NCBI RefSeq assembly: GCF_021432085.1 | Contig: NZ_CP090366.1 | Span: 4,154,001-4,218,000 of the forward strand | Direction: 5' to 3' | Origin: Stutzerimonas kunmingensis | Lineage (GTDB): Bacteria; Pseudomonadota; Gammaproteobacteria; Pseudomonadales; Pseudomonadaceae | Length of the DNA: 64,000 nucleotides | Shown here: one piece after another, positions 9,810-18,878 of the stretch | Layout: every line of letters starts with the position of its first letter | Position numbering within the stretch: the first letter of the stretch is position 1 | Made by a program: the position numbers and the translations under genes | The notes under the pieces: generated by a model | What the model was told of the DNA's origin: nothing | Databases searched by the model: none | The model's input: the letters and a program-made list of their open reading frames with translations, nothing else

Positions 9810-10553
9810 ATGGACCGTTTAACTCGCTTCTGGCTATTGCTGATACTCGTAATGCTGCCCGGCTTTACCGAGGCGGCCCCGCCCGAAACCATCTCTGCGC
9901 TGCAGAACTTGCAGATCCACGCCAATCGCGCGACCAGCAGCCTGCTGCTCTACCGCGGCGAAGGCTTTCAGAAGGCGCACCTGTTGCGTCTGGAAGACGA
10001 CATCCGCGCGCTGAATGCAGCCCTACTCAATGTCGCCAATCCCACCAGCGCCCTGCGCGAAAGTCACCAGGCGCTTCAGGCTCGGCTGCGCGAAGGCGCC
10101 GGCTTCGGCTACGAAGAGGACGACATGCCCTGGGGCTGGCCGCTGGAGATGAGCAAGGCACTGCGCGACTTCCTCACCGCCGTTCGCGCGCAGCAAGGGG
10201 CGGACGCTCAGGCCGAACTGCCAGCCAAGGTTGAATACCTGGCCGTTCAATACCTCAGCCGTGCCTACATCGGCTCGTTCGAGATCGCCCGCGAACAGCC
10301 GGACACCTATCTCGGGCAGGACGAGCGCCACCTGGTGCCGGCGATCGACGCTCAGCTGGCCGAACTGGATGGCAAGCGCGATCCCGCGCTGGCCAAACTC
10401 AAGACCCGCTGGGATTTCCTCAAGGTGGCGCTGGAAGACATGAACAGCGGCAGCAACAACTTCACCACCGCCTCAGGCCGGCCCTTCGCGCCAATCATGG
10501 TCGACCGCCATGCGCGCAGCCTCAGCGATCAGTGGATGGCGGCCAAGCCCTGA
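9810..10553 (+). CDS. Exported protein of unknown function
   Basis: The 247-residue protein starts with a cleavable signal peptide (hydrophobic 'FWLLLILVMLPG', likely cleavage after 'TEA'). The rest is mostly predicted helical, with no Cys and no recognised catalytic motif. Features include 'ISALQNLQIHANRATSSLLLYRGEGF' near the start and 'KTRWDFLKVALEDMNSGSNNFTTASGRPFAP' near the end. It appears to be a conserved Pseudomonas hypothetical, but I do not recognise a named family. The ribosome site AAGGAG is strong. It converges on the DUF962 gene with a 1-nt gap between stops. Confidence 0.75.
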   Translation: MDRLTRFWLLLILVMLPGFTEAAPPETISALQNLQIHANRATSSLLLYRGEGFQKAHLLRLEDDIRALNAALLNVANPTSALRESHQALQARLREGAGFGYEEDDMPWGWPLEMSKALRDFLTAVRAQQGADAQAELPAKVEYLAVQYLSRAYIGSFEIAREQPDTYLGQDERHLVPAIDAQLAELDGKRDPALAKLKTRWDFLKVALEDMNSGSNNFTTASGRPFAPIMVDRHARSLSDQWMAAKP

Positions 10554-10554
10554 C

Positions 10555-11079
10555 TCAGCCGTGGGCGGCTGAGTCGCGCAGACGCACAGGACCGACCCGC
10601 GCCTCGATGGCGAGGCGCAGCGGCTCGCGCAGACCGAGCATGAAACCAAGCTCGGCAGCGACGAACAAAGGCCCGATGATCAGCCCGGTGAGATCGTCGA
10701 CGAACGCCGGCTTGCGACCCTCGAAGTAGTGCCCGATGAACTGGATGACCCAGCCGAGCACGAACAATCCCGCGCCAACGCCCAGCCACAGCGCCATCGT
10801 TGCGCCGGCCAGAACTGCGCCCAGCCATACGCAGAGCAGCAGCACGGCGCTCATCAGCAAGCCGTAACGCAGATCCAGACGAAGGTAGAAAACCGCAGCG
10901 GCGAGCGACACCAGTGCCGCCGGGCTTAGCCACAAGCCGGCCCATTCGATGCCCGGCCGCGACAGGAGGATCGCCACCGCCAGCACGATCAGCGGAATGC
11001 CGATGAAATGGGTCAGGAGGTTGCGTGGATCGCGATGATAGGCCGCGTACTGTGCCAAATGATCGGTGAGGGTCTTCAT
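10555..11079 (-). CDS. DUF962 / Mpo1-like integral membrane protein
   Basis: The 174-residue protein has four to five hydrophobic segments and the DUF962 signatures 'YAAYHRDPRNLLTHFIGIPL' and 'QFIGHYFEGRKPAFVDD'. The His residues in these motifs form the metal site in yeast Mpo1, a dioxygenase that shortens 2-hydroxy fatty acids. Whether bacterial members share that reaction is unknown. The ATG at 11079 is chosen because GGAG lies 9 nt upstream; longer in-frame starts lack this. Confidence 0.8.
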   Translation of the reverse strand: MKTLTDHLAQYAAYHRDPRNLLTHFIGIPLIVLAVAILLSRPGIEWAGLWLSPAALVSLAAAVFYLRLDLRYGLLMSAVLLLCVWLGAVLAGATMALWLGVGAGLFVLGWVIQFIGHYFEGRKPAFVDDLTGLIIGPLFVAAELGFMLGLREPLRLAIEARVGPVRLRDSAAHG

Positions 11080-11182
11080 TGGCGGCATCTCCGGAAGTCG
11101 CGTCTCACCAAGCTTAGCCGGTCGCAGCGGCTGGAGCGCCGCCGGACACAGGGCAATCGCGCCAACATCGGTGGTTGCCGGG

Positions 11183-12748
11183 CTATTGCTCGGGACGATA
11201 GCCCAGGCGCAGTCCACCCCAGTGACGGCCACCGACCATGATCGGCACGGATAGGTCGTGCATCAGCTCCCCGGTATCGCGACTGTAGGTCTGCAACAGC
11301 AGGCGGCGCTGATGACTGCCGCAGCGCCCGCCGGTGCGGTCGTTGAACAGGCGCTTGCTACGGCTCTTGACCCGATCGATCTCCGGGTTGCCCACCGGCG
11401 GCTGGCTGAACGCGCGGTTGTGGGTCGGCACGTAGCCCTCCGGCGTCGTGGCGATGGCGTAGACCAATGCAGCATGCTTCTGCAGCACCGGCTCCTGAAT
11501 CGCCGGCAAGACCTCGTCGGCATAGCGGTCGAAGCGGGTCTGATACTTCACCGGATCGGTATTGGCCTGCGCCCGGTAATTGCGGTCGAACAGGTCATCG
11601 AGACTGACGCGCCCGGCCTGGATATCAGCCTCGAAACGCGCGCTGATGGCCGCAGCCCCCTGACGCGCCAGGTCGAACATGGTCTGGTGATAATCGTCGA
11701 GCTGGACCTCGGCCAGTTGCTCGCTGGCGCTTTCGGCCTGGGCCACCAGGCGTTCCGCCGCCAGCTCGAGCTGGCGGGTCTGCTCCTCGCTGTCCAGGGC
11801 ATCGGTACGCAGCTGATCGAGGGCGACGAACTGCCCGGTCAGGCGCTGATGGTTGTCGGCGGTGCCGGTGGTGATCTGCTCGACCTGGCTTTCGACGCTG
11901 CCGGCCAGTTCGGCGATGCCGCTGAGCTGCTCACCGGTGGTGGCGATCTGCTCGGCCGCGGCGTCCAGCTCGTTGCCCTGGCGCTGGATATAGCTGACCA
12001 CTGCTTCGCTTTGCTCGCGGATGTCGGCCACCATGCGACCGACCTCCTCGGTAGCGCTGGAGGTGCGCGCCGCCAGACTGCGTACTTCGTCGGCGACCAC
12101 GGCAAAGCCGCGGCCGGCCTCACCGGCACGGGCGGCCTCGATGGCTGCGTTGAGAGCCAGCAGGTTGGTCTGGCTGGCAATGGACTGGATCACGTCGGTA
12201 ATGCGGCGGATTTCCTCTGTCCGCGCCGAAAGCCCGTCAATCAGCTCGCGGCTGGCGTGGGTCTGAGCACTCAGCTGTTGCATGCGTTCGATGGCGCGCT
12301 GCAGTTCGGCTTGCCCGGTATCGCTGCGCTCGCGCACCGCTTGCGCGGCATCCAGTGTGTGGCGGGCCCGCTCGGCGCTGTCCTGCTCGGTGGCGGCGAT
12401 AGCCTGGGCACCATTGGCAATTTCGCTGACAGCCTGCAGCTGCGACTTCAGGCGGATGGCCAGCTGCTCGGCGCTGAAGGCGACCTGGGCAGCAGACAGG
12501 GCGTTGTGGCAGGTACTGCGCGAGAGATTCTTGGTCAGCTCGGCGAAGCTCTGCGGCGCCCCGTCGACAGGCGGGGCGCCGCCGGCCACCACACCCCACG
12601 AGGTGAACCAGGGCCAAAGCGCCGCCACCATCAGCAGCGCACCGGTCACAAGCAGGGGCGGTGCCAGCCAGTAATGCACGAGCAGCAGACCGATGATCAG
12701 CACGGCATGGAACACGGCGGCCTTGGGGTGGCGGTTGGCGGGGCTCAT
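11183..12748 (-). CDS. Methyl-accepting chemotaxis protein with C-terminal sensor domain
   Basis: The 521-residue receptor has two N-terminal hydrophobic segments (about residues 12-28 and 32-50) with almost no loop between them, so there is no periplasmic ligand domain. The signalling hairpin, with '[41 protein letters not shown]', spans residues 184-223. After the coiled coil comes a C-terminal domain (about 352-521). It contains '[12 protein letters not shown]', '[15 protein letters not shown]' and '[20 protein letters not shown]', which resembles a Cache-type sensor and must lie in the cytoplasm. The ATG at 12748 has AAGAGG 6 nt upstream. The stimulus is unknown. Confidence 0.85.
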   Translation of the reverse strand: MSPANRHPKAAVFHAVLIIGLLLVHYWLAPPLLVTGALLMVAALWPWFTSWGVVAGGAPPVDGAPQSFAELTKNLSRSTCHNALSAAQVAFSAEQLAIRLKSQLQAVSEIANGAQAIAATEQDSAERARHTLDAAQAVRERSDTGQAELQRAIERMQQLSAQTHASRELIDGLSARTEEIRRITDVIQSIASQTNLLALNAAIEAARAGEAGRGFAVVADEVRSLAARTSSATEEVGRMVADIREQSEAVVSYIQRQGNELDAAAEQIATTGEQLSGIAELAGSVESQVEQITTGTADNHQRLTGQFVALDQLRTDALDSEEQTRQLELAAERLVAQAESASEQLAEVQLDDYHQTMFDLARQGAAAISARFEADIQAGRVSLDDLFDRNYRAQANTDPVKYQTRFDRYADEVLPAIQEPVLQKHAALVYAIATTPEGYVPTHNRAFSQPPVGNPEIDRVKSRSKRLFNDRTGGRCGSHQRRLLLQTYSRDTGELMHDLSVPIMVGGRHWGGLRLGYRPEQ

Positions 12749-12918
12749 GGTCGGCCTCTTGTTCTTGTCGGATCGATCCGACGTTGTACGCATACCCTCC
12801 AATAAAGAACAGTAGTGCCTTAGTAGCAACGTGCCGTCATCGGAGGCTCACCCCAGTCTTAACGGCCGCCGCCGCACAAACTGAAGCGATCCACCTCATC
12901 TCGAGTCACCGTCGGTCG

Positions 12919-14442
12919 TCAGCCGGCGAGCGGACGATCAGGCGCGGTCAGCGGCAGGCACAACCGCACGCGCCGGCGCAACCAGGGACTGGGGCGATAA
13001 CGTGCCTCGCCGCCATAGCAACCCTGCATCGCCTCAAGGATGGCGAGAATTCGCCCCGCACCGTAATGCTCGGCAAAGCCCAGCGGCCCTTTCGGATAGC
13101 CCAGCGCCAGGGTGATTGCGCGGTCGAGTATCTGCGGGTCAGCAATGCCCTTCTGCGCGATCTCGCAACCGAGATTGACGATGCTCGCCACCACCCGCTG
13201 ACTGACGAAACCGGGCGAGTCGTTGATCACCTCCACCGGCACGCCATCGTGACTCAGGGCCTGTTGCGCCTGTGCTTCGAGCGCGGGGTCGAGCGCCGGT
13301 TGGCGCATCAGTACCCGGCGCCGATCGAAGTCAGCGAACAGGTCGAAGGCGATACTGCGGGTGGCGGGCAGATCAAGCCTGGCGATCATCGTGCTGGCAT
13401 CCTCGCCCAGCGGGGTGATCAGGCAGATGGCGCGCTCAGACGGCGCCTCACCGGTTTCCAGCTGGGTACCGGCCTCGCGTAACAACGCCGCCAGCCGGCC
13501 ACGCAATTCGGCATCCTGACTGTCCAGCCAGAACGGGCGCTCGACGACTATCGGCCGCCATTGCGGCTCCGGCGTGCGGATCTGCTGGCCGTTCTCGTAG
13601 CGGTAGTAACCCTGTCCGGTCTTGCGTCCGAGCAACCCCGCGGCGACCCGCTGCGCCGCCTGGTAGGACGGCGTATAGCGCGGGTCCTGATAGAACTGCT
13701 GATACACCGACTCCATCACCGCATGGGAAATATCCAGCCCGGTGAGATCGAACAGCTCGAACGGCCCCATGCGAAAGCCCGGGCCGTCGCGCAGGATGCG
13801 GTCGATCTGCTCGGCATCGGCGATACCCTCGGCAAGGATGCGCTGCGCCTCGGTGCTGTAGGCGCGACCGGCGTGGTTGACCAGAAAGCCGGGAGTATCC
13901 GGCGTGATTGCCGGAAAATGCCCAGCCTCTTCGGCCAGTTTGACCAGCCGCTCGATGACCTGCGGATCGCTGCGCTCACCGCGCACCACTTCCACCAGTT
14001 TCATCAGCGGCACCGGGTTGAAGAAATGAAAACCCGCCACCCGCTCTGGATGCTGGCAGGCAGCAGCGATGCGTGTGACGGAAAGCGATGAGGTGTTGGT
14101 CGCCAGCACCGTGTCCTCGGCGAGCAAGGACTCCAGCTCGATGAACAACGCCTGCTTGGCCTCGAGATTCTCGACGATCGCCTCGATCACCAGATCGCAG
14201 CCGGACAGATCGGCCAGCGCAGGCGCCGCCTGCATTCGGGCCAGCGTGGCGTCCAGCTCGGCGACGCTCAGCCGCCCCTTGGCCACGCCGCGTTCTAGCA
14301 GCTCGCGGTTGAAGCGCAGCGCCTCGCTGATCGACGCGCTGCGTGCATCGTGCAACCAGACCTGCTTGCCGGCGCTGGCGAACAACTGCGCGATCCCGCG
14401 GCCCATGGCGCCCGCGCCGACGATGCCGATACGCTCAAACAT
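12919..14442 (-). CDS. 3-hydroxyacyl-CoA dehydrogenase (PaaH-like)
   Basis: The 507-residue enzyme oxidises (S)-3-hydroxyacyl-CoA with NAD+. The N-terminal NAD site is GIVGAGAMGRGIAQ (residues 5-18), followed by 'EAIVENLEAKQALF', 'NTSSLSVTRIA' and the catalytic His in 'GFHFFNPVPLMKLVEVV'. The usual 3HCDH C-terminal domain follows ('GFLVNHAGRAY', 'GRKTGQGYYRY'), then a second C-terminal repeat ('NDSPGFVSQRVVASIVN', 'YPKGPLGFAEHYG'). This duplicated form matches PaaH/PhaC-type 3-hydroxyadipyl-CoA dehydrogenases. GAGGAGG lies 6 nt before the ATG. No other phenylacetate genes are adjacent, so the substrate is open. Confidence 0.88.
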   Translation of the reverse strand: MFERIGIVGAGAMGRGIAQLFASAGKQVWLHDARSASISEALRFNRELLERGVAKGRLSVAELDATLARMQAAPALADLSGCDLVIEAIVENLEAKQALFIELESLLAEDTVLATNTSSLSVTRIAAACQHPERVAGFHFFNPVPLMKLVEVVRGERSDPQVIERLVKLAEEAGHFPAITPDTPGFLVNHAGRAYSTEAQRILAEGIADAEQIDRILRDGPGFRMGPFELFDLTGLDISHAVMESVYQQFYQDPRYTPSYQAAQRVAAGLLGRKTGQGYYRYENGQQIRTPEPQWRPIVVERPFWLDSQDAELRGRLAALLREAGTQLETGEAPSERAICLITPLGEDASTMIARLDLPATRSIAFDLFADFDRRRVLMRQPALDPALEAQAQQALSHDGVPVEVINDSPGFVSQRVVASIVNLGCEIAQKGIADPQILDRAITLALGYPKGPLGFAEHYGAGRILAILEAMQGCYGGEARYRPSPWLRRRVRLCLPLTAPDRPLAG

Positions 14443-14561
14443 GCAAACCTCCTCACGAGCAATGCGGTATTCCGCAGTGCGAAACAAGATTCCATCGAAT
14501 TGACCATGAGCGTAAAGACTGCCAATCTCCAGCGCAAGTCAGCCGCCGAACCCGCTCGCTC

Positions 14562-15005
14562 ATGTCCGATCAACCCTATCCAGCCGCCACACTGCAACAG
14601 GTCGAAAGCTCGTTGACCGGGTTCTTCCAGGACCTCGGTTGCCAGCTCAAGGAGTACGGCCCGGAGCGCGCAGTGGTCGAACTCCTGCTGTTGCCGCGTC
14701 ACCTGAACAACGCCAGCAACCTGCACGGCGGCGTCACGGCAACCCTGCTGGACGTGGCGATGGGCCTCTGCGGAACCTGGGTGGAACAGCCGGAACAGCG
14801 CCGCGTGGCGACCACGCTGTCGATGAACGTCAACTTCAGCGCACCGGCACCAGTCGGCAGCCGCATCCGTGCTGTCGCAGTCCGCCGCTCCGCCGGGCAC
14901 AAGGTGTTCATGGCCAGCTGCGACCTGCTGGACGAGAAGGGCCACTTGCTGGCCTTCGGCGAAGGCGTATACAAGCGCGGCAAACTGCGCAGCGAGCTGC
15001 CCTGA
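14562..15005 (+). CDS. PaaI-type hotdog-fold thioesterase
   Basis: The 147-residue protein has the 4HBT/PaaI pattern: 'NNASNLHGGVTATLLDVAMG' (the HGG...D catalytic helix) and 'TTLSMNVNFSAPAPVGSRIRAVA'. Such enzymes hydrolyse acyl-CoA thioesters, often aromatic or beta-oxidation intermediates. It is divergent from the hydroxyacyl-CoA dehydrogenase, which supports an acyl-CoA role. The ATG at 14562 is taken from homology, since no good ribosome site is visible. The next gene starts 3 nt after its stop. Confidence 0.82.
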   Translation: MSDQPYPAATLQQVESSLTGFFQDLGCQLKEYGPERAVVELLLLPRHLNNASNLHGGVTATLLDVAMGLCGTWVEQPEQRRVATTLSMNVNFSAPAPVGSRIRAVAVRRSAGHKVFMASCDLLDEKGHLLAFGEGVYKRGKLRSELP

Positions 15006-15008
15006 GCG

Positions 15009-16352
15009 ATGCTTGCCCTGCTCCCGCTGGCGCTCGTCTGCGAGCTATTCGCGCTGGTAACGCGCCTGCAGTTGCCGAGCGTGATCAGTGGTGCGCTGCT
15101 GGTGCTATTCTTCGCCTGGCACTGGCGCTCGCTGATGCCCTATCCGCGCCGGCTCGGGCTGGTCACGCTGGGGCTGTTCGCCTACTGGGCACTGCTCCGT
15201 GACCCCGACTGGCAGCAGACCCAGCGGATGCTCGGCGCCGCGGCCTACTACGGCGCGTTCATCGGCGCGCTCGGGCTTGCCCATTGCGCGGTCAAGCGGA
15301 TGCCGCAGCTCGGCGAGCTGCATCGGCTCTTACTGCGGCTACCCCGTACCAGCCTCTATCCAAGCTACCTGTTCAGCACCTTTGCGATCAGCTCGGTGCT
15401 GAGTTTCGGCATGCTCAATCTGGTCTGCGGTTCACTGGAACGTTATCTGGATCGGCAGTCGCATAGCCCGAGCCAGCGCCGCGAGGGCGCCAGGGGCGTG
15501 ATGGTGACAGCCCTGCGCGGCTTCGCTCTGGTGCCCTTGCTGGCACCGACCAGCGTGGCGGTGGCGATCCTCACCCGCGAGTTGCCGGGACTGAGCTGGA
15601 GCGCCCTGCTGCCATTCGGCCTGCTCTGCGGGGCCATCCTGCTGCTGGTGGGCTGGCCGATGGAAAACCATCGTCTGCAGCAGTTGCGGGAGACCGCTGC
15701 CCCGGCAAGCGACTCAAGCGCTACCGGGCCGGCAAAGGGGCTGCGTAACCTGCTGTACGCCAGCCTGCTCGGCATCCTGCTGATCGCCCTGCTGGCCAGC
15801 CTGACCCCGCTATCGGCAACCCAGGCCGCCATGCTGCTGGTGCCGCTCGCGGTGATCGGCCTGCTGCTGTATCAGGGTGGATCGCCGACAACGGTCTATG
15901 CCGAGGTACGCGACACCCTCGCTGGCATGCGCAACGAGACCTTCATCTTCGCCTGCTCGGCACTGCTTGGCGGACTTACGGCCGTGCTGATCCCGGTCGA
16001 ACGACTCGCCAGCCACTTCAGCAGCACGCCGCTGGCGCTGTTCGGTCTTGGCAGTGCCGGCATGCTGGCAATCATCGCCCTTGCCCTGCTCGGTGTCGCG
16101 CCTATCATCTCCCTGAGCCTGTGCGCCGCACTGCTCGCGCAGCTGGCCGGACACGGCGTGGCGATCATGCAGCCGGCAGTGGCGCTGCTGATCGGATTTT
16201 CGCTGGCCATGCTGCTGTCGCCCTATGGCCCCTCGGCACTGATGCTGGCGCGCCACGCGCAATTATCGCCGTGGCGCATCGCCTTCGGCTGGAACGGCCG
16301 TTTCGTGCTGTTGGTGCTCGGCCCACTGCTGCTGGTGCCGCTGCTGGCGTAG
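15009..16352 (+). CDS. Polytopic membrane protein of unknown function
   Basis: The 447-residue protein has about eleven or twelve hydrophobic helices, arranged as two halves around a soluble stretch near residues 220-245. The second half resembles ion/carboxylate-transporter membrane proteins ('FACSALLGGLTAVLIP', 'SPYGPSALMLARH'), but I cannot name the family. It starts 3 nt after the thioesterase stop and so is probably co-transcribed with it. It converges on radC with a 3-nt gap. Confidence 0.75.
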   Translation: MLALLPLALVCELFALVTRLQLPSVISGALLVLFFAWHWRSLMPYPRRLGLVTLGLFAYWALLRDPDWQQTQRMLGAAAYYGAFIGALGLAHCAVKRMPQLGELHRLLLRLPRTSLYPSYLFSTFAISSVLSFGMLNLVCGSLERYLDRQSHSPSQRREGARGVMVTALRGFALVPLLAPTSVAVAILTRELPGLSWSALLPFGLLCGAILLLVGWPMENHRLQQLRETAAPASDSSATGPAKGLRNLLYASLLGILLIALLASLTPLSATQAAMLLVPLAVIGLLLYQGGSPTTVYAEVRDTLAGMRNETFIFACSALLGGLTAVLIPVERLASHFSSTPLALFGLGSAGMLAIIALALLGVAPIISLSLCAALLAQLAGHGVAIMQPAVALLIGFSLAMLLSPYGPSALMLARHAQLSPWRIAFGWNGRFVLLVLGPLLLVPLLA

Positions 16353-16355
16353 CGC

Positions 16356-17030
16356 TCACATCCAGCCGTATTCGGCCATCGACAGGGGCTCGCCGTCACC
16401 GACGATGAAGTGATCGAGCACCCGCACATCGATCAGCGCCAACGCCTCTTTCAGCCTCAGGGTCAGCTGACGATCCGCCTGGCTCGGCTCGGCCACGCCC
16501 GATGGATGGTTGTGCGTGAGGATGACCGCCGCCGCATTCTGCGCAAGGGCACGTTTAACCACTTGCCGCGGGTAGACGCTGGCGCCATCGATGGTGCCGT
16601 GGAACAACACCTCGAAGGCCAGCACGCGATGCTTGGAATCGAGAAACAGGCAGCCGAACAGCTCGTGCGGCTCGTGGCGCAGCCGAGCCTTGAGGTAGTC
16701 GCGCACCGCCTGGGGCGACTCCAGCGCCGAATCGCGCCGCAACCGTTCGGCCAGATGCCGGCGACCCATCTCCAGCACGGCCTGCAGCTGAGCGAATTTC
16801 GCCGGGCCCAGGCCCAGGTGCGCGCTGAACTGATCGAGCTCCGCCTCCAGCAACGCGCGCAGGCTGCCGAACTCGGCGAGCAGGTGTCGGGCCAGATCCA
16901 CCGCGCTTTTGCCGGCAACCCCGGTACGCAGGAATATCGCCAGCAATTCGGCGTCGGAAAGCGCAGCAGCGCCCTGTTCGAGTAGCTTTTCCCGCGGCCG
17001 CTCCGCCGCCGGCCAGTCACGTATGCTCAT
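16356..17030 (-). CDS. radC: RadC/JAB-domain protein
   Basis: The 224-residue protein has an N-terminal helix-hairpin-helix-like segment ('[14 protein letters not shown]', '[11 protein letters not shown]'). Its C-terminal JAB1/MPN metalloprotease-like domain carries 'ILTHNHPSG' (H173, H175), a downstream Asp and '[11 protein letters not shown]'. The family was once linked to recombination repair, but its biochemical role is not established. It is divergent from coaBC, as in PAO1. Confidence 0.93.
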   Translation of the reverse strand: MSIRDWPAAERPREKLLEQGAAALSDAELLAIFLRTGVAGKSAVDLARHLLAEFGSLRALLEAELDQFSAHLGLGPAKFAQLQAVLEMGRRHLAERLRRDSALESPQAVRDYLKARLRHEPHELFGCLFLDSKHRVLAFEVLFHGTIDGASVYPRQVVKRALAQNAAAVILTHNHPSGVAEPSQADRQLTLRLKEALALIDVRVLDHFIVGDGEPLSMAEYGWM

Positions 17031-17168
17031 GTCTTCTCCCTGTCGAGCAAGCCCACTTTTCCGCTGTGGGCGCTGTGCTATCTTAGCCCGTCATTTTTCC
17101 GGGGTATCGGGCGTGTTCTGACCTGGTTCTCACTCCGGAGAGTCCCTACGAGATTACAAGGCAGGCCT

Positions 17169-18377
17169 ATGCAGCGGCTGTATCGTAAACGCATCGTCCT
17201 GGGCGTCGGCGGCGGTATCGCCGCTTACAAGAGCGCCGAACTGGTCCGTCGCCTGCGCGACCACGGTGCCGAAGTCCGGGTTGTTATGACCCAGGGCGGA
17301 CGTGAGTTCATCACGCCTCTCACCCTGCAGGCGCTCTCCGGCCACCCGGTTCATCTGGATCTGCTCGACCCCGCCGCCGAAGCGGCGATGGGTCACATCG
17401 AACTGGCGCGCTGGGCCGACCTGGTGTTGATCGCGCCGGCCACCGCCGACCTCATGGCACGCCTGGCCCAAGGCGTCGCCAATGATCTACTGACCACCGT
17501 GGTGCTGGCGACCAACGCCCCGGTCGCCCTGGCGCCGGCCATGAACCAGGCCATGTGGGCCGATCCGGCCACTCAGGCCAATCGCGAATTGCTGTTGAAA
17601 CGCGGCATTCGTCTGTTCGGCCCCGGCTCCGGCAGCCAGGCCTGCGGTGACGTCGGCATGGGCCGCATGCTCGAGGCCGACGAACTCGCCCAGGCCGCCG
17701 CGGACTGCTTCGCGACCGGCCTGCTGACGGGCAAGCACCTGCTGATCACCGCAGGTCCGACCCAGGAAAACATCGACCCGGTTCGCTACATCACCAACCA
17801 CAGCTCCGGCAAGATGGGTTTCGCTCTGGCCGAAGCGGCCGCCGAGGCCGGCGCGCGGGTGACGCTGGTGACCGGCCCGGTGTTCCTGCCGACGCCCGAT
17901 CGCGTGCAGCGCATCGACGTGGTCAGCGCCCGCGACATGCTTGCCGCGTGCGAAGCGGCGATGCCCTGCGACATTCTCGTCGCCGCAGCGGCGGTAGCCG
18001 ACTACCGCCCGGAAGTGGTGGCACCGCACAAACTGAAGAAAGACCCCACGACCGGTGACGGCCTGCTGCTGCAGATGGTGCGCAACCCTGACATTCTCGC
18101 CACGCTGGCCAGCCGCACGGACCGTCCGTTCTGCGTCGGTTTCGCCGCAGAAACCGAGAATCTGCTGGAGTACGCCACGCGCAAGCTGCGCGACAAGAAT
18201 CTCGATCTGATCGTCGCCAATGACGTGGCCAACCCCAGCATCGGCTTCAACAGCGAAGACAACGCCGTCAGCGTGATCGACCGTCAGCAACACGAAACCC
18301 GCTTCGGCCAGGCCAGCAAGGGACATATCGCCCGCGCGCTGGTGGCCTTCATCGCCGACCGCTACAAAGAGTCCTGA
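17169..18377 (+). CDS. coaBC: Bifunctional phosphopantothenoylcysteine decarboxylase / phosphopantothenate-cysteine ligase
   Basis: The 402-residue enzyme performs two consecutive steps of coenzyme A synthesis. The N-terminal CoaC flavodoxin-like domain has '[18 protein letters not shown]', the active-site His in '[12 protein letters not shown]', the 'PAMNQAMW' motif and the Cys lid '[15 protein letters not shown]'. The C-terminal CoaB domain has '[25 protein letters not shown]', 'AAVADYRP' and the 'HKLKK' lysines. Dut follows after 1 nt, so the genes form an operon. Confidence 0.96.
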   Translation: MQRLYRKRIVLGVGGGIAAYKSAELVRRLRDHGAEVRVVMTQGGREFITPLTLQALSGHPVHLDLLDPAAEAAMGHIELARWADLVLIAPATADLMARLAQGVANDLLTTVVLATNAPVALAPAMNQAMWADPATQANRELLLKRGIRLFGPGSGSQACGDVGMGRMLEADELAQAAADCFATGLLTGKHLLITAGPTQENIDPVRYITNHSSGKMGFALAEAAAEAGARVTLVTGPVFLPTPDRVQRIDVVSARDMLAACEAAMPCDILVAAAAVADYRPEVVAPHKLKKDPTTGDGLLLQMVRNPDILATLASRTDRPFCVGFAAETENLLEYATRKLRDKNLDLIVANDVANPSIGFNSEDNAVSVIDRQQHETRFGQASKGHIARALVAFIADRYKES

Positions 18378-18378
18378 C

Positions 18379-18834
18379 ATGCACGCACTCCAAGCCAAGA
18401 TTCTCGACCCTCGCCTCGGCCAGGACTTCCCCCTTCCCGAATATGCGACACCGGGCTCTGCCGGCCTCGACCTGCGCGCCATGCTGCAGAGCGACACGGT
18501 GCTCGAGCCGGGCCAGACGCTGCTGATTCCCACCGGCATTGCCATCCACATCGGCGATCCGGGGCTCGCGGCCCTGATCCTGCCGCGCTCGGGCCTGGGC
18601 CATAAGCACGGCATCGTGCTCGGCAACCTGGTCGGGCTGATCGACTCGGACTACCAGGGCGAGCTGATGGTGTCGTGCTGGAACCGCGGCCAGAGCGCCT
18701 TCACCATCGCCGTCGGCGAGCGTATTGCGCAGCTGATGCTGGTACCGGTGGTACAGGCCCGCTTCGAACTGGTCGACAGTTTCGACAGCAGCGACCGCGG
18801 CGCTGGCGGCTTCGGGCACTCCGGCAGCCACTGA
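18379..18834 (+). CDS. dut: dUTP diphosphatase
   Basis: The 151-residue trimeric dUTPase hydrolyses dUTP to dUMP, keeping uracil out of DNA. The five family motifs are visible: 'GSAGLDLRA', '[10 protein letters not shown]', '[15 protein letters not shown]', 'GERIAQLM' and the C-terminal '[12 protein letters not shown]' (the flexible arm). It starts 1 nt after the coaBC stop. Confidence 0.96.
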   Translation: MHALQAKILDPRLGQDFPLPEYATPGSAGLDLRAMLQSDTVLEPGQTLLIPTGIAIHIGDPGLAALILPRSGLGHKHGIVLGNLVGLIDSDYQGELMVSCWNRGQSAFTIAVGERIAQLMLVPVVQARFELVDSFDSSDRGAGGFGHSGSH

Positions 18835-18878
18835 GTCACTGCGCACCGCTTACCTTTCAGGATGATTCGAGGAGCTTC

